A stretch of 32,874 nt of DNA from Bryobacterales bacterium (GCA_020847975.1 JADLBD010000254.1:1-32874), one strand, 5' to 3'; positions 15,846 to 23,612 are shown, numbered from the stretch's first letter. A program made the numbers and translations. The notes: a model not told the origin generated them from the sequence alone.

Positions 15846-16433
15846 ATGAAGTCTCAATTCCAGCCATGGACAGCCCGAACCACGCCGCGCACTGCAAATC
15901 TGGTCGATATCAGCAGTGCGAGACCAAGCGCCGTAGATTCTGATATCTCTCACTACCGGTTGCCGGAGGCGGACTACATCGTCTTAGGTCTTACCCGTGA
16001 TTTGGGGTTCAATGCAATGCGCGCCGCGGACAGGCTTCGCGGCGAGTTGCGCCTGGGTGTCATCTCTCTGGATGACCTCAGCGACATCCCGTATCGGAGG
16101 TTGGCTCACGTGCTGTCGGACGTTCTCGCGGTAACCGTGGTGGAGCCCGGGAACGAAGCAGGACTTCATGAGCCTTTCAGCCTGATGCTGCGGCGCGCCT
16201 TGCGGGAGGAATCCCAGCGTTCGGATTGGCCGTGGGCGACAGGAAGCATTCCCAGGATTTACACCGCCCTGCGAGTCAATGATGGCTGCAAACTCCGGGT
16301 GGAGGACATGGAGGCCGCCGCCCGCGCCATGAAGTATTACGGCCCGGACATCATTTGGATCGGCGCAGAGGAGGGGGAATCCCGCGAAGTGGTTCCCATG
16401 CCGCCCATGCCGCCGCCCATCGATGCCGCGTGA
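15846..16433 (+). CDS. Orphan 2-oxoacid:ferredoxin oxidoreductase alpha-subunit-like domain protein
   Basis: A 195-residue protein. The stretch ADYIVLGLTRDLGFNAMRAADRLRG, then LRLGVISLDDLSDIPYRRLAHVL and LAVTVVEPGNEAG, matches the transketolase-C/domain II layout of pyruvate:ferredoxin oxidoreductase alpha subunits. The later SIPRIYTALRVNDGCKLRVEDMEAAA resembles the following 'vyn.iaGLGGrDv...di' segment. The thiamine-pyrophosphate domain and the beta and gamma subunits are absent, so it cannot be an oxidoreductase by itself. The tail is Pro/Met-rich (VVPMPPMPPPIDAA). GGTGG lies eight bases before the ATG. It precedes CBS and Hsp20 genes on the same strand and may be a stress-linked accessory protein. 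The family call is moderate; the gene call is firmer. Confidence 0.65.
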   Translation: MKSQFQPWTARTTPRTANLVDISSARPSAVDSDISHYRLPEADYIVLGLTRDLGFNAMRAADRLRGELRLGVISLDDLSDIPYRRLAHVLSDVLAVTVVEPGNEAGLHEPFSLMLRRALREESQRSDWPWATGSIPRIYTALRVNDGCKLRVEDMEAAARAMKYYGPDIIWIGAEEGESREVVPMPPMPPPIDAA

Positions 16434-16528
16434 GTGTGCGAAGACTCTTTGTTGTGCCACGCGGCGGAAGTTCGTGATTGGCACTGTGCGTGCCCGGCCA
16501 ATGAGTAAATCCTGCCTTGGAGGTGGAT

Positions 16529-17035
16529 ATGAAAGTTAGTGAAGTGATGAATCGGAATGTAACGTTCTGTTCGCCGGGGACGGATCTGGCGGCGGTTGCC
16601 GCGCTGATGTGGCAAAGCGACTGCGGCGTAATTCCCGTCATGGAAGGCGAGCGGCTCGAGGGTATTCTGACGGATCGCGATGTTTGCATTGCGCTCGGCA
16701 CCAGAGATGTCTGCGCGCACATGGTGAGCGCGGGGGAAGTGGCCAGCCGGGAAGTGTTTACCTGCGCGCCTGATGACGATGTGCACCAGGCGCTGAAGAC
16801 GATGCGCTCGCACAAGGTGCGCCGGCTGCCGGTGCTCAACGGCGGCGGCGTGGTGGGGATGTTGTCGTTGAATGAAGTGGTTCTGCGGGCGCACAAGACA
16901 GCCCGCAAACCGGCGGACATTACCTACGAGGATGTTGTGAACACCATGAAAGCCATTTGCGAGCACCGCGCCGAGGCGGCGGAAACGCCGGAGATAGCGG
17001 AGGAGGAGAAGGTGCTGGCCGCCGCGGCGCGATGA
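16529..17035 (+). CDS. CBS-pair domain protein
   Basis: A 168-residue protein made of two CBS motifs. The first is MKVSEVMNRNVTFCSPGTDLAAVAALMWQSDCGVIPVMEGERLEGILTDRD. The second is SREVFTCAPDDDVHQALKTMRSHKVRRLPVLNGGGVVGMLSLNEV. CBS pairs bind adenine nucleotides and often act as energy sensors. There is no enzymatic domain and the tail is acidic. The start at ATG 16529 follows GGAGGTGG directly; an in-frame TTG four codons earlier is less likely. It is 29 bases upstream of hsp20 on the same strand. Proteins of this form are common in stress islands together with UspA and Hsp20, as here. Confidence 0.92.
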   Translation: MKVSEVMNRNVTFCSPGTDLAAVAALMWQSDCGVIPVMEGERLEGILTDRDVCIALGTRDVCAHMVSAGEVASREVFTCAPDDDVHQALKTMRSHKVRRLPVLNGGGVVGMLSLNEVVLRAHKTARKPADITYEDVVNTMKAICEHRAEAAETPEIAEEEKVLAAAAR

Positions 17036-17064
17036 AGCATGGTGATGTGTAAAGGAGAAGTAAC

Positions 17065-17589
17065 ATGGCCGATGTAAAGGTGGTGAAGAAAACAAGCGAA
17101 GAGAAGGAGATGGCGCGTCCTTCTCTGTTTGATTTTCCCCTGATGCGCCACAACCTGTTCACCATGAACCCGTTTGCGATGATGAGGGACTTTCTTCATG
17201 AGATGGACCGCTTCTACCCAAAGGCTCCCATCGAGAAGGCGGATTGGTGGGCGCCCGTTGTCGAAGCCAGGCGCGCCGACGGGAATTTTGTCGTCACCGC
17301 GGAACTGCCCGGCCTGAAGAAAGAAGAAGTGAAAGTACAGGTCACCGAAGATGCCCTCACGCTGGAGGGTGAACGAAAACAGGAGAAGGAGGAGAAGAGC
17401 GAAGAATACTATCGCTCGGAGCGTAGCTACGGGCATTTTTATCGTTCCATTCCGCTGCCGGAGGGCGCCGATGTGGATCAGGCGAAAGCGGAATTTTCCA
17501 ATGGGTTGCTGCGGATCTCGATCCCTTGCGCGGAGGTGAAACAGAAAGTCAAGGAGATTCCGGTTCAGGAGGCGAAGAGCACAGCCTGA
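17065..17589 (+). CDS. Hsp20/alpha-crystallin family small heat-shock protein
   Basis: A 174-residue protein. The N-terminal arm (1-65) is rich in Phe and Met (LFDFPLMRHNLFTMNPFAMM). The alpha-crystallin domain covers ~66-160: VVEARRADGNFVVTAELPGLKKEEVKVQV, LTLEGERKQEKEEKSEEYYRSERSYGHFYRSIPLP, and AEFSNGLLRISIP. The C-terminal IPV (EIPVQEA) is the I-x-I/V-type motif used in oligomer assembly. It acts as an ATP-independent holdase for unfolding proteins in the cytoplasm. The RBS AAAGGAGA lies seven bases before the ATG. It is cotranscribed with the CBS gene 29 bases upstream and is followed by a hairpin terminator. Confidence 0.95.
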   Translation: MADVKVVKKTSEEKEMARPSLFDFPLMRHNLFTMNPFAMMRDFLHEMDRFYPKAPIEKADWWAPVVEARRADGNFVVTAELPGLKKEEVKVQVTEDALTLEGERKQEKEEKSEEYYRSERSYGHFYRSIPLPEGADVDQAKAEFSNGLLRISIPCAEVKQKVKEIPVQEAKSTA

Positions 17590-17636
17590 GGCCACGCAAC
17601 CAAGGTCAGTGCGTTTCCCCCGCGCACGCCAGAACG

Positions 17637-17672
17637 GGCGGCCCGCAAGATTTGCGAGCCGCCTGTTTTGTT
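17637..17672 (+). terminator. Intrinsic terminator after hsp20
   Basis: GGCGGCCCGCAA, a three-base loop (GAT), and TTGCGAGCCGCC form a 12-base stem with one C-A mismatch. It is followed by TGTTTTGTT. It lies 47 bases after the hsp20 stop and would end the 15846-17589 group. Confidence 0.75.
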
Positions 17673-17808
17673 CCAGGGCGCTTTATGGCAGAGTAAGTGC
17701 TGTAATAAGAACCACCAATCTCGATTCCCAGAATTATCAATAAGTGTTTTGCCTAGGTTGGGTGCGGCAAAATACTCAGAGTGAGCTAAGTGGCGCAGAT
17801 CTCAAACT

Positions 17809-18975
17809 CTACACGCCCAGCGACTCAGGTGGAATCGGCGCCCGCGGCGCGGGAGGCAGAAAAGAATCTCCCGGCTTGAAGAGCAGAATCTGATGAACGC
17901 CCAGTCCGCCTTCCTGGAAAGCCAATGACGAACCAGCCAGGTAGAGCTGCCAGCTCTTCCAGGTGGCCAGGCTCACGGTCTCAAGGCATTCCTCACGATG
18001 CGCCCGCAGGCGTTCTACCCAATGGCGGGTGGTGAGCGCGTAGTGCGGGCGGAGTTCTTCGACATCGAGCACTTCAAAGCCTTCCTGTTCGGCTGCACAG
18101 ATCATGTCGCTCAGCGTGACAATCTCGCCGCCGGGGAAAATCTGACGGGCGATGAAGAAGGTCTGCGCATCGCGATGGACCCGTGCGGGCCGCGTAATGC
18201 CGTGGTTGAGAAACAAGCCGCCGGGGCGAAGCAGTTTGTACACCGAGCGGAAATATTCCCGCAAGCGGTGACGCCCCACATGTTCCACCATTCCGACCGA
18301 GGCGATCCTGTCGAACTGGCCATCCATTTCGCGGTAGTCCCGCTCATGCACGGAGGCGAGAGTCTCGAGGCTGCTGTTCCGGATCTGTTCGGCGGCATGG
18401 CGGACCTGTTCGTGGCTGAGCGTGCAACCCGCGGCGAGCGCCGAGAACCGTTGGGCGGCGCGCAGTACGAGCGCGCCCCAGCCACAGCCGATATCGAGAA
18501 AACGATCTCCGGGCTTCAGCCGCAGCTTATGGCAGATGAGGTCGAGCTTAGCCAACTGCGCCTCATCGAGCGAATCGCTGGGGGTGCGGAAGTAGGCGCA
18601 GGAATACACCATGCGCGAATCGAGAAACTGGCGGTAGAAATTGTTCGAGCGGTCATAATGGAAGCGGATGAAGTCCGCATCCTTTTCATGACTTCGCCAC
18701 CATTGGGTGAGCCGCCATGGAGCTGCGCGTCCAAGAAGATTCATGGCTCGCTCGCGGCATCCGTGACTCGAGTGGGAAAGTTGGAAACGAATGGCTTCGA
18801 CCAGATCGCCGTTGACTTTGAACTTATCGCGGACGAATGCCATGGCTGCCGAGTAAGGATCTGCATGTAACAACCATGACAGTTGGGCAGTCGAAGCGCA
18901 GACAAATTCAAAGTGGGGATGATGGGAAACACAATGTTCAGAAAGGGTAGTTGCCATTAGTGCCTCCAACTCCAT
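17809..18975 (-). CDS. cfa: Cyclopropane-fatty-acyl-phospholipid synthase family methyltransferase
   Basis: A 388-residue SAM-dependent methyltransferase. Residues 50-110 contain DKFKVNGDLVEAIRF and FIRFHYDRSNNFYRQFLD, and the family motif RMVYSCAYFRTPSDSLDEAQ follows with Cys126. The SAM-binding loop is FLDIGCGWGAL (~159-169), followed by EHVGRHRLREYF and LLRPGGLFLNHGI. The enzyme adds a methylene bridge to unsaturated membrane lipids, usually on entry to stationary phase or acid stress. Two ATG codons (18975 and 18957) each have GGAGG upstream, so the first six residues are uncertain. The gene stands alone, divergent from the sortase locus, with its stop facing the hsp20 terminator. Sister mycolate- or fatty-acid-methylating enzymes cannot be excluded. 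Confidence 0.88.
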   Translation of the reverse strand: MELEALMATTLSEHCVSHHPHFEFVCASTAQLSWLLHADPYSAAMAFVRDKFKVNGDLVEAIRFQLSHSSHGCRERAMNLLGRAAPWRLTQWWRSHEKDADFIRFHYDRSNNFYRQFLDSRMVYSCAYFRTPSDSLDEAQLAKLDLICHKLRLKPGDRFLDIGCGWGALVLRAAQRFSALAAGCTLSHEQVRHAAEQIRNSSLETLASVHERDYREMDGQFDRIASVGMVEHVGRHRLREYFRSVYKLLRPGGLFLNHGITRPARVHRDAQTFFIARQIFPGGEIVTLSDMICAAEQEGFEVLDVEELRPHYALTTRHWVERLRAHREECLETVSLATWKSWQLYLAGSSLAFQEGGLGVHQILLFKPGDSFLPPAPRAPIPPESLGV

Positions 18976-19069
18976 TTTACCTCCAGCAAGCGAAGTGCCT
19001 GCGCTACAACGTTTGGCTTACGGCGTGCAGTTTCAGTGATTGGAAATTCGGTCAACAGGAGGTTAAGGT

Positions 19070-19765
19070 ATGTTGATCAGAAAGTCCATTCTTTGGACAA
19101 GTCTCATACTGCTTGCCCCAGCTTGTTTTGCAGATCAGTGGAACAAGAAGACCATCATCACCATCAATGAAGAGGTCATGGTTCCGGGAGCTGTACTACA
19201 GCCGGGCACGTATGTCATCAAGCTGGTGGACTCACTCTCGAACCGTCACATTGTTACGATAATGAATGAACGGGAAGACAAGGTGATCACCACCATTCTT
19301 GCGATCCCCAACTGGAGGCTGACGCCGACAGGCAAGACGGACATGAAGTTCTGGGAAACGCCGGCAGGCAACCCACCCGCAATTCGTGCGTGGTTCTACC
19401 CCGGCGATAGCTTCGGACAAGAGTTCGCGTATCCGAAAGGACTGTCAGCCAAGATCGCCGAAGCCGCGCATGAACCCGTTCTGACGACGGAAGCGCGGAC
19501 ACAGGCGGAGATGAAGGAAGCTCCGGTGACGAAAGTGGAGCCCTCCGGCAAAGAAGAACCGGTAGAGGTATCCACATACGTCGCGCCGGAGTCTGCCAAG
19601 GCCCCGGAGGTCAGGGAGGAACCTGCTCCTGCCCCCGCTCCTGTTGCCGCGGCCGAGGAACTGCCGAAGACGGCAAGTCCCTACGGCGCCTTTGGTCTGG
19701 TTGGACTGGTTGCGTTGACAGCCGGCCTGGCCTGGCGCTTTGTGGCCCTTCCGCGGCGGAAATGA
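19070..19765 (+). CDS. Secreted protein with C-terminal sortase signal (LPKTA)
   Basis: A 231-residue protein. Residues 1-21 are a signal peptide (MLIRKSILWTSLILLAPACFA). Residues ~22-122 form a compact domain (MVPGAVLQPGTYVIKLVDS, NRHIVTIMNERED, RAWFYPGDSFGQEFAYPKG) that I recall from many Acidobacterial proteins of unknown function. A Pro/Glu/Ala-rich spacer follows (~135-196). The end is a classic sorting signal: LPKTA at 198-202, a hydrophobic helix at ~207-226 and the basic tail RFVALPRRK. It should be exported, held in the membrane, then cleaved and linked by a sortase. A sortase gene lies two genes downstream on the same strand. The RBS is AGGAGG about ten bases before the ATG. Confidence 0.87.
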   Translation: MLIRKSILWTSLILLAPACFADQWNKKTIITINEEVMVPGAVLQPGTYVIKLVDSLSNRHIVTIMNEREDKVITTILAIPNWRLTPTGKTDMKFWETPAGNPPAIRAWFYPGDSFGQEFAYPKGLSAKIAEAAHEPVLTTEARTQAEMKEAPVTKVEPSGKEEPVEVSTYVAPESAKAPEVREEPAPAPAPVAAAEELPKTASPYGAFGLVGLVALTAGLAWRFVALPRRK

Positions 19766-19803
19766 ACATAACGCAATGACACGGGAAAGGACAGGCCACG
19801 GAA

Positions 19804-20727
19804 ATGACGGCACTTACTCTTTGGCTCGCGCTAGCAGGGGGTGGCCTGTTACTGCCCGGAGGTCCCCAGCGGCCGGGCAAGCCGCTTGAGGAGCCCGGCT
19901 ATCGCATTGTGGACGAAGTCCGCCTGGTAGTGATGGACGTCGGCGTTCGGGACTCGAAAGGCCTTCCTGTTTCGGGCCTGGAAAAAAAGGACTTTCGCGT
20001 CCTGGACAATGGCAGGGAGAGCCCTCTCGTGGCTTTCGCCCGGGAGGATGCTCCGGTAACAATCGGGCTGGTAGTGGATTGCAGCGGCAGCATGCAAAAG
20101 AGACAGGCGCAACTGCTCTCCGCCACCGCGGCTTTGCTGAGCGAAAGCAACGCCGCGGATGAAACCTTCCTGGTGACGTTCAATGACGTGGTGGTGTCCG
20201 GCACCCCGCGCGCTCCTGGTGAGTTGTTATCGAAGCTGGTGGGTACGCCCATTCAAGGGCGTACCGCCTTGTATGCAGGGGTTCGGGCTGCTTTGTACCA
20301 GTTGAGCAAGGGAACGCGGGAGCGGAAGGCGCTGGTGGTGATCAGCGACGGCGCGGATAATGCCAGTTCGATGGGACGCAGGGAAATTCTCGACCTGGCG
20401 GAGGAGTCGCATGCCACCATCTATACCATCGGCATCTGGGACGAAGATCGGGAGCGGGATGCCAAATTCCTGAAGCAACTTGCCTCGCGAAGCGGCGGCG
20501 AGTCCTACATGGATATCCCAACGGAGGAATTGAAATCCACATGCCAGCGCATTGCCCGTGATATTCGCGCGCGCTACATGCTTGCCATCAACGCCGCCGT
20601 CACTCCTCAGCGGGAGATGCGGCGCATTCGAGTTCTCGTCAACGCGGAGGGCCATCCTCATCTGCGCGTGGTTACCAGGCCCGGCTACATCGCCACGCCA
20701 GTAAGAGCGGCGGCGGAGAAGCCATGA
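19804..20727 (+). CDS. Secreted VWFA-domain protein (Acidobacterial VWFA type)
   Basis: A 307-residue protein with a short signal segment (MTALTLWLALAGGGLLLPGG). An N-terminal beta part reads VRLVVMDVGVRDSKGLPVSGLEKKDFRVLDNGRE, the hallmark of the Acidobacterial VWFA-related family. The von Willebrand A domain follows from ~80: VTIGLVVDCSGSM, where D-x-S-x-S is the metal-ion-dependent adhesion site, then GRTALYAGVRAAL and ALVVISDGADNASSM. VWA domains bind metal and partner proteins. There is no sortase signal of its own. It sits 38 bases after the LPKTA protein and overlaps the sortase start by four bases, so it is likely a partner or adaptor of the anchored protein. Confidence 0.9.
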   Translation: MTALTLWLALAGGGLLLPGGPQRPGKPLEEPGYRIVDEVRLVVMDVGVRDSKGLPVSGLEKKDFRVLDNGRESPLVAFAREDAPVTIGLVVDCSGSMQKRQAQLLSATAALLSESNAADETFLVTFNDVVVSGTPRAPGELLSKLVGTPIQGRTALYAGVRAALYQLSKGTRERKALVVISDGADNASSMGRREILDLAEESHATIYTIGIWDEDRERDAKFLKQLASRSGGESYMDIPTEELKSTCQRIARDIRARYMLAINAAVTPQREMRRIRVLVNAEGHPHLRVVTRPGYIATPVRAAAEKP

Positions 20728-21359
20728 AGCTTCGTGTTGTCGTATCGCCGCTTGCGGGGAATCCTGCGCGGAATCTGCTGTCGAGTCTGCTGATTGCCGC
20801 GGGTGTTGTGTGCATTGGCGTGTTTGTCTGGTCAGAGTTGGATAGCTGGGTCTATCAGTACGTCCAGCTTGAATATTTCGCTGTGGGGAAACCTCCCTCG
20901 CCCGCGCCGCCGGACGCCCCGGTGGCTCCCTCCGCTACGGCTGCGCCTCGGCCATGGCTCGAGCGGGACCCGCGGGCTCTGGGCATCCTGGAAATTCCGC
21001 GTCTCGATATGCGGATTGTCGTTCGGGAGGGCATTGATGCCGCCACCCTGCGGCGGTCTGTGGGGCACGTGCCCGCAACGGCTTTGCCGGGAGAGGCGGG
21101 CAATGCAGTTCTGGCTGGCCACCGCGACAGGCATTTCCGGTCCTTGCGGAAGATCCAGCGCGGGGATAGGATTCTGTTCGAAGGCAGGGACGGGAGATAT
21201 GAGTACATCGTGGATTCCGCCATGGTGGTGGATCCGGATGCGGTTTCTCTGATGCGCCCCACTCCGGATGCGCGGCTCACTTTGATCACATGTTTCCCCT
21301 TCTATTACGCCGGTCCGGCCCCGCGCCGGTTTGCGGTAAGAGCTTACCGGACGGAGTAG
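20724..21359 (+). CDS. Sortase (class D-like transpeptidase)
   Basis: A 211-residue membrane-anchored enzyme. There is an N-terminal transmembrane helix (~18-37, LLSSLLIAAGVVCIGVFVWS), then a Pro/Ala-rich linker, then the catalytic domain (~84-211). The domain starts ALGILEIPRLDMRIVVREGID and contains GNAVLAGHRDRHFRSL (catalytic His133), LTLITCFPFYYAG (catalytic Cys190) and PAPRRFAVRA (Arg201/202). All three active-site residues are present. Sortases cut LPxTG-like signals and join the protein to an amine nucleophile. In an Acidobacterium the acceptor is unknown. The obvious substrate is the LPKTA protein two genes upstream. The start overlaps the VWFA stop (ATGA). Confidence 0.92.
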   Translation: MKLRVVVSPLAGNPARNLLSSLLIAAGVVCIGVFVWSELDSWVYQYVQLEYFAVGKPPSPAPPDAPVAPSATAAPRPWLERDPRALGILEIPRLDMRIVVREGIDAATLRRSVGHVPATALPGEAGNAVLAGHRDRHFRSLRKIQRGDRILFEGRDGRYEYIVDSAMVVDPDAVSLMRPTPDARLTLITCFPFYYAGPAPRRFAVRAYRTE

Positions 21360-21449
21360 AGTACGCATGGTACGTGCATGGATTTTTCCGGCAGGCAGGC
21401 AGACACACGTGACAAGTTCCGGGTGAGTGAATCCGCATGTCCGTGTAGG

Positions 21450-21671
21450 ATGACCCCGGAGTTTTGGCGTGAGGTCGAGGAGACTTTTCACGGCGCGCTG
21501 GCCCAGCCGCCGGAAGCGCGCGCGCAATGGCTGGCGGAATCCTGCCGGGAAAATCGAGATCTGCTCGGCGAAGTGCAATCATTGCTTGCCGCCGACGGGC
21601 TCAGCCTGGAACGGGAACTCCGCGGAGCAGTGATTACGGCGGCATTGCTGGCGGGCCTCACCGGGTCTTGA
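21450..21671 (+). pseudogene. N-terminal stub of an Acidobacterial Ser/Thr kinase-type protein
   Basis: The reading frame MTPEFWREVEETFHGALAQ, then PPEARAQWLAESCRENRDLLGEVQSLLAADG, is the standard leader found before the kinase domain of many Acidobacterial serine/threonine kinases ('ERW..VE..F..AL..PPEERA.FL...C..D..LR.EV.SLLAA'). No kinase domain follows: the frame ends with LERELRGAVITAALLAGLTGS and stops. The frame is open up to ATG 21378, but the family leader starts at 21450. It is most likely a remnant left by a deletion. A functional 73-residue small protein is less likely. Confidence 0.5.
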
Positions 21672-21760
21672 GTGGACGCCGCAAGTGCGTCGTAGTCTGT
21701 GCGGCCGGAATAGCCGCCCAAGTGGTTTTGTGCCGGTTGCCTGGCCCTGGCGCCGGGTAA

Positions 21761-22081
21761 CTACGCGACCCGGACTCTCGCGGGTGACCCCGGTCTGGAC
21801 CTGCGTTTCACCGTGATCTCGATATCCCGGCCAAGCGCCAGCAGGAGTCTCATCAGGCGCTCGAATGAGAAGCCCGTCAGCTTGCCCTGTTTGAGCGCCG
21901 ACACCTTGGGTTGATCAATGCCAAGGATCGCCGCCGCTTGGCTTTGCGTGAGCCGCCGCCGTTGGATCTCGTCAATGATCTTGGCGGCCAAGTCGGCCTT
22001 CGCCAGCAGGTCATCCGCGTGGGGTAGCTTCAGGTCGGCAAACACGTTGCCCGAACTCGGCGTATATTCACGATCACGCAT
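21761..22081 (-). CDS. HigA/XRE-type antitoxin-like regulator
   Basis: A 106-residue protein with a helix-turn-helix at ~35-75 (IIDEIQRRRLTQSQAAAILGIDQPKVSALKQGKL) and then FSFERLMRLLLALGRDIEITVK. The N-terminal SSGNVFADLKLPHADDLLAKADL is typical of antitoxins paired with Gp49-like/HigB toxins. The ATG at 22081 lies inside the last codons of the toxin remnant, as in intact toxin-antitoxin pairs of this kind. A longer frame to 22117 is just toxin sequence read in another frame. The protein looks complete, while its toxin is truncated, so it may survive as an orphan regulator that represses its own promoter. Confidence 0.85.
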   Translation of the reverse strand: MRDREYTPSSGNVFADLKLPHADDLLAKADLAAKIIDEIQRRRLTQSQAAAILGIDQPKVSALKQGKLTGFSFERLMRLLLALGRDIEITVKRRSRPGSPARVRVA

Positions 22082-22181
22082 TCTCTGTCCCTTTCTTTCC
22101 CGCCAGCCTGCGCGCAAGCTGAAGCCGTTGCCGGATCAGATCCAAATCCCGCTTCGGCGCGGCGATTCCCGATGTCGCTTT
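22074..22181 (-). pseudogene. C-terminal remnant of a HigB/Gp49-like toxin
   Basis: A minus-strand frame of 35 codons, KATSGIAAPKRDLDLIRQRL and on to GTENA, matches the C-terminal tail of Gp49-like (RelE/HigB) toxins ('FxKKx.SGIATPK.D.DLI..RL'). It overlaps the antitoxin start by eight bases, as expected for an intact pair. Directly upstream is an in-frame TAG (22182-22184), and no toxin core is found beyond it. The break lies about ten bases from a perfect inverted repeat. The toxin is therefore inactive. Confidence 0.65.
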
Positions 22182-22192
22182 CTACTCCACTA

Positions 22193-22210
22193 TATGCCAC
22201 AACTGGCATA
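22193..22210. repeat. Perfect 7-base inverted repeat at the toxin break point
   Basis: TATGCCA-CAAC-TGGCATA. It lies where toxin homology ends. It could be an operator of the antitoxin or a trace of a rearrangement; nothing in the flanks identifies a mobile element. Confidence 0.5.
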
Positions 22211-22406
22211 AGTGTCCGCCAACGCCAACTGCACGTCCGGTGGCAGGCGAGAAGAGTGGCTGCCCGCGATCCATGTCAATCAATTGAAACGAGGCTATGC
22301 CATCGGGCTGTCCAAGAGGGGCCTTCTACTTTGCCCAAACAGTAACCCCTCACTTTGCCGTGACATCCTCAGCCGGGACGCCCTCTGCCCAAGCCGGGGA
22401 GGGAGG

Positions 22407-22412
22407 TATAAT
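22407..22412 (+). promoter_or_regulatory. Possible -10 box of the sulfite-oxidase-like gene
   Basis: A consensus TATAAT in GC-rich sequence, with no clear -35. If used, transcription would begin near 22419. That would leave ATG 22416 outside the message and favour ATG 22440, which has GGGAGGGG at 22425-22432. Confidence 0.3.
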
Positions 22413-22439
22413 CCTATGTCGACTGGGAGGGGCTTACCA

Positions 22440-23612
22440 ATGAAGGGATTCACACGACGCAATGCGCTCCAGCGAGGCTTGAGCGTGGCAGGGTTTCTGG
22501 CGCTGGGGGACGCGGCGATCCCCGCGCTTGCGCAGGGGGAGACTGATGTTCCGTTCACCGACTATCCGGCAAACTTCAAAGCCGGCGGCAATGGGGTTCC
22601 CGTGCGCAGATTTGACATCCGCACCATCGACGGTCTGATCGTGCCCAAGGACAGGTTCTTCGTCCTTCAGCACTTCAATCAGCCGGAGATCAACCCGAAT
22701 GACTTCCGGTTGAAGATTTCGGGTCTGGTGAACAAGCCGGTGGAACTTTCGCTTGCCGAACTGCGCAAGATGCGCTCAGCGGATGTGGTGGCGGGATACG
22801 AATGCTCCGGCAACAGCGGGCGCGCGTTTCAAGCGCTGTCCTCGTGCGGCCGGTTCACCGGGGTGCCGCTGCGCGAGGTGCTGAACCATGCGGGAGTAGG
22901 GGCGAAAGCCCGGGAGGTGGTGTTTCTTGGCGCGGATCGAGGCGAGGAGCAAGTGGTGTTCCGGCGGGAAACATTCAAGCTGAACCAGCAGTTTGCCCGC
23001 AGCATCACGCTCGAGAATGCAATGAAGCCGGATCCGTTGCTCGCTTACGCACTGAACGGCGAGCCGCTGACGGTTCCTCAGGGAGCGCCCCTGCGTGTGA
23101 TCATGCCGGGATGGTATGGGGTTGCGAATGTGAAGTGGCTCGCTGAGGTCCACTTGCAGCAGGATCGCTTTCTCGGCAACTACCAGGCGCGCTGGTACCG
23201 CTCCGTTGTGGGCGTGGGCGGCACAGGCGAACCGGCTGACCTGCATACGCAATGGATGGAGACCGAGATCACGCGGCAGCATCTGAAATCGGTGATTGCC
23301 CGTGTCCGGAAGACGGGCAACGCGCATCAGATTCTTGGTTTCGTGCTGAACGACGGTACGCCGTTGAAGTCCGTCGAGGTGAAAATCGACGGCGGCGCAT
23401 GGCAGAAGGCCACGCTTGATCCAGCCAACACCAGGTATTCCTGGAAGCTGTTCACCTACCGCTGGGAGGGCGCCGCGGCCGGTGAGCATACGCTTGTGTC
23501 GCGGGTCACGGACGTCGAGGGCAACGTGCAGCCGGCTGCCGAGGAATTGAGCCGGAAGAAAACGTTCCTTGAAGACAACGCGCAATTCCCGCGCAAGGTG
23601 AGGATCGGTTGA
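22440..23612 (+). CDS. Sulfite-oxidase-like molybdopterin enzyme, Tat-exported
   Basis: A 390-residue protein. The N-terminus MKGFTRRNALQRGLSVAGFL carries a twin-arginine-type signal (TRRNAL) followed by a hydrophobic stretch to ALAQ. The catalytic molybdopterin domain spans ~45-250. The Mo-ligand Cys122 is in the motif GYECSGNSGRAF, and LKISGLVNKPVELSLAEL and PLRVIMPGWYGVANVKWL are family hallmarks. Residues ~270-390 match the Mo-co dimerisation domain (IDGGAWQKATLDP, YRWEGAAAGEHTLVSRVTDVEGNVQP). It likely oxidises sulfite or a related substrate in the periplasm. No cytochrome partner gene is adjacent. Start alternatives are ATG 22416 and a long frame from 22212. It converges with the Nudix gene. 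Confidence 0.9.
   Translation: MKGFTRRNALQRGLSVAGFLALGDAAIPALAQGETDVPFTDYPANFKAGGNGVPVRRFDIRTIDGLIVPKDRFFVLQHFNQPEINPNDFRLKISGLVNKPVELSLAELRKMRSADVVAGYECSGNSGRAFQALSSCGRFTGVPLREVLNHAGVGAKAREVVFLGADRGEEQVVFRRETFKLNQQFARSITLENAMKPDPLLAYALNGEPLTVPQGAPLRVIMPGWYGVANVKWLAEVHLQQDRFLGNYQARWYRSVVGVGGTGEPADLHTQWMETEITRQHLKSVIARVRKTGNAHQILGFVLNDGTPLKSVEVKIDGGAWQKATLDPANTRYSWKLFTYRWEGAAAGEHTLVSRVTDVEGNVQPAAEELSRKKTFLEDNAQFPRKVRIG

Noticed and set aside
17998..18870. 290-codon open frame on the plus strand
   Set aside because: Antisense to the cyclopropane-synthase-type gene, whose SAM motif and two RBS options are clear.
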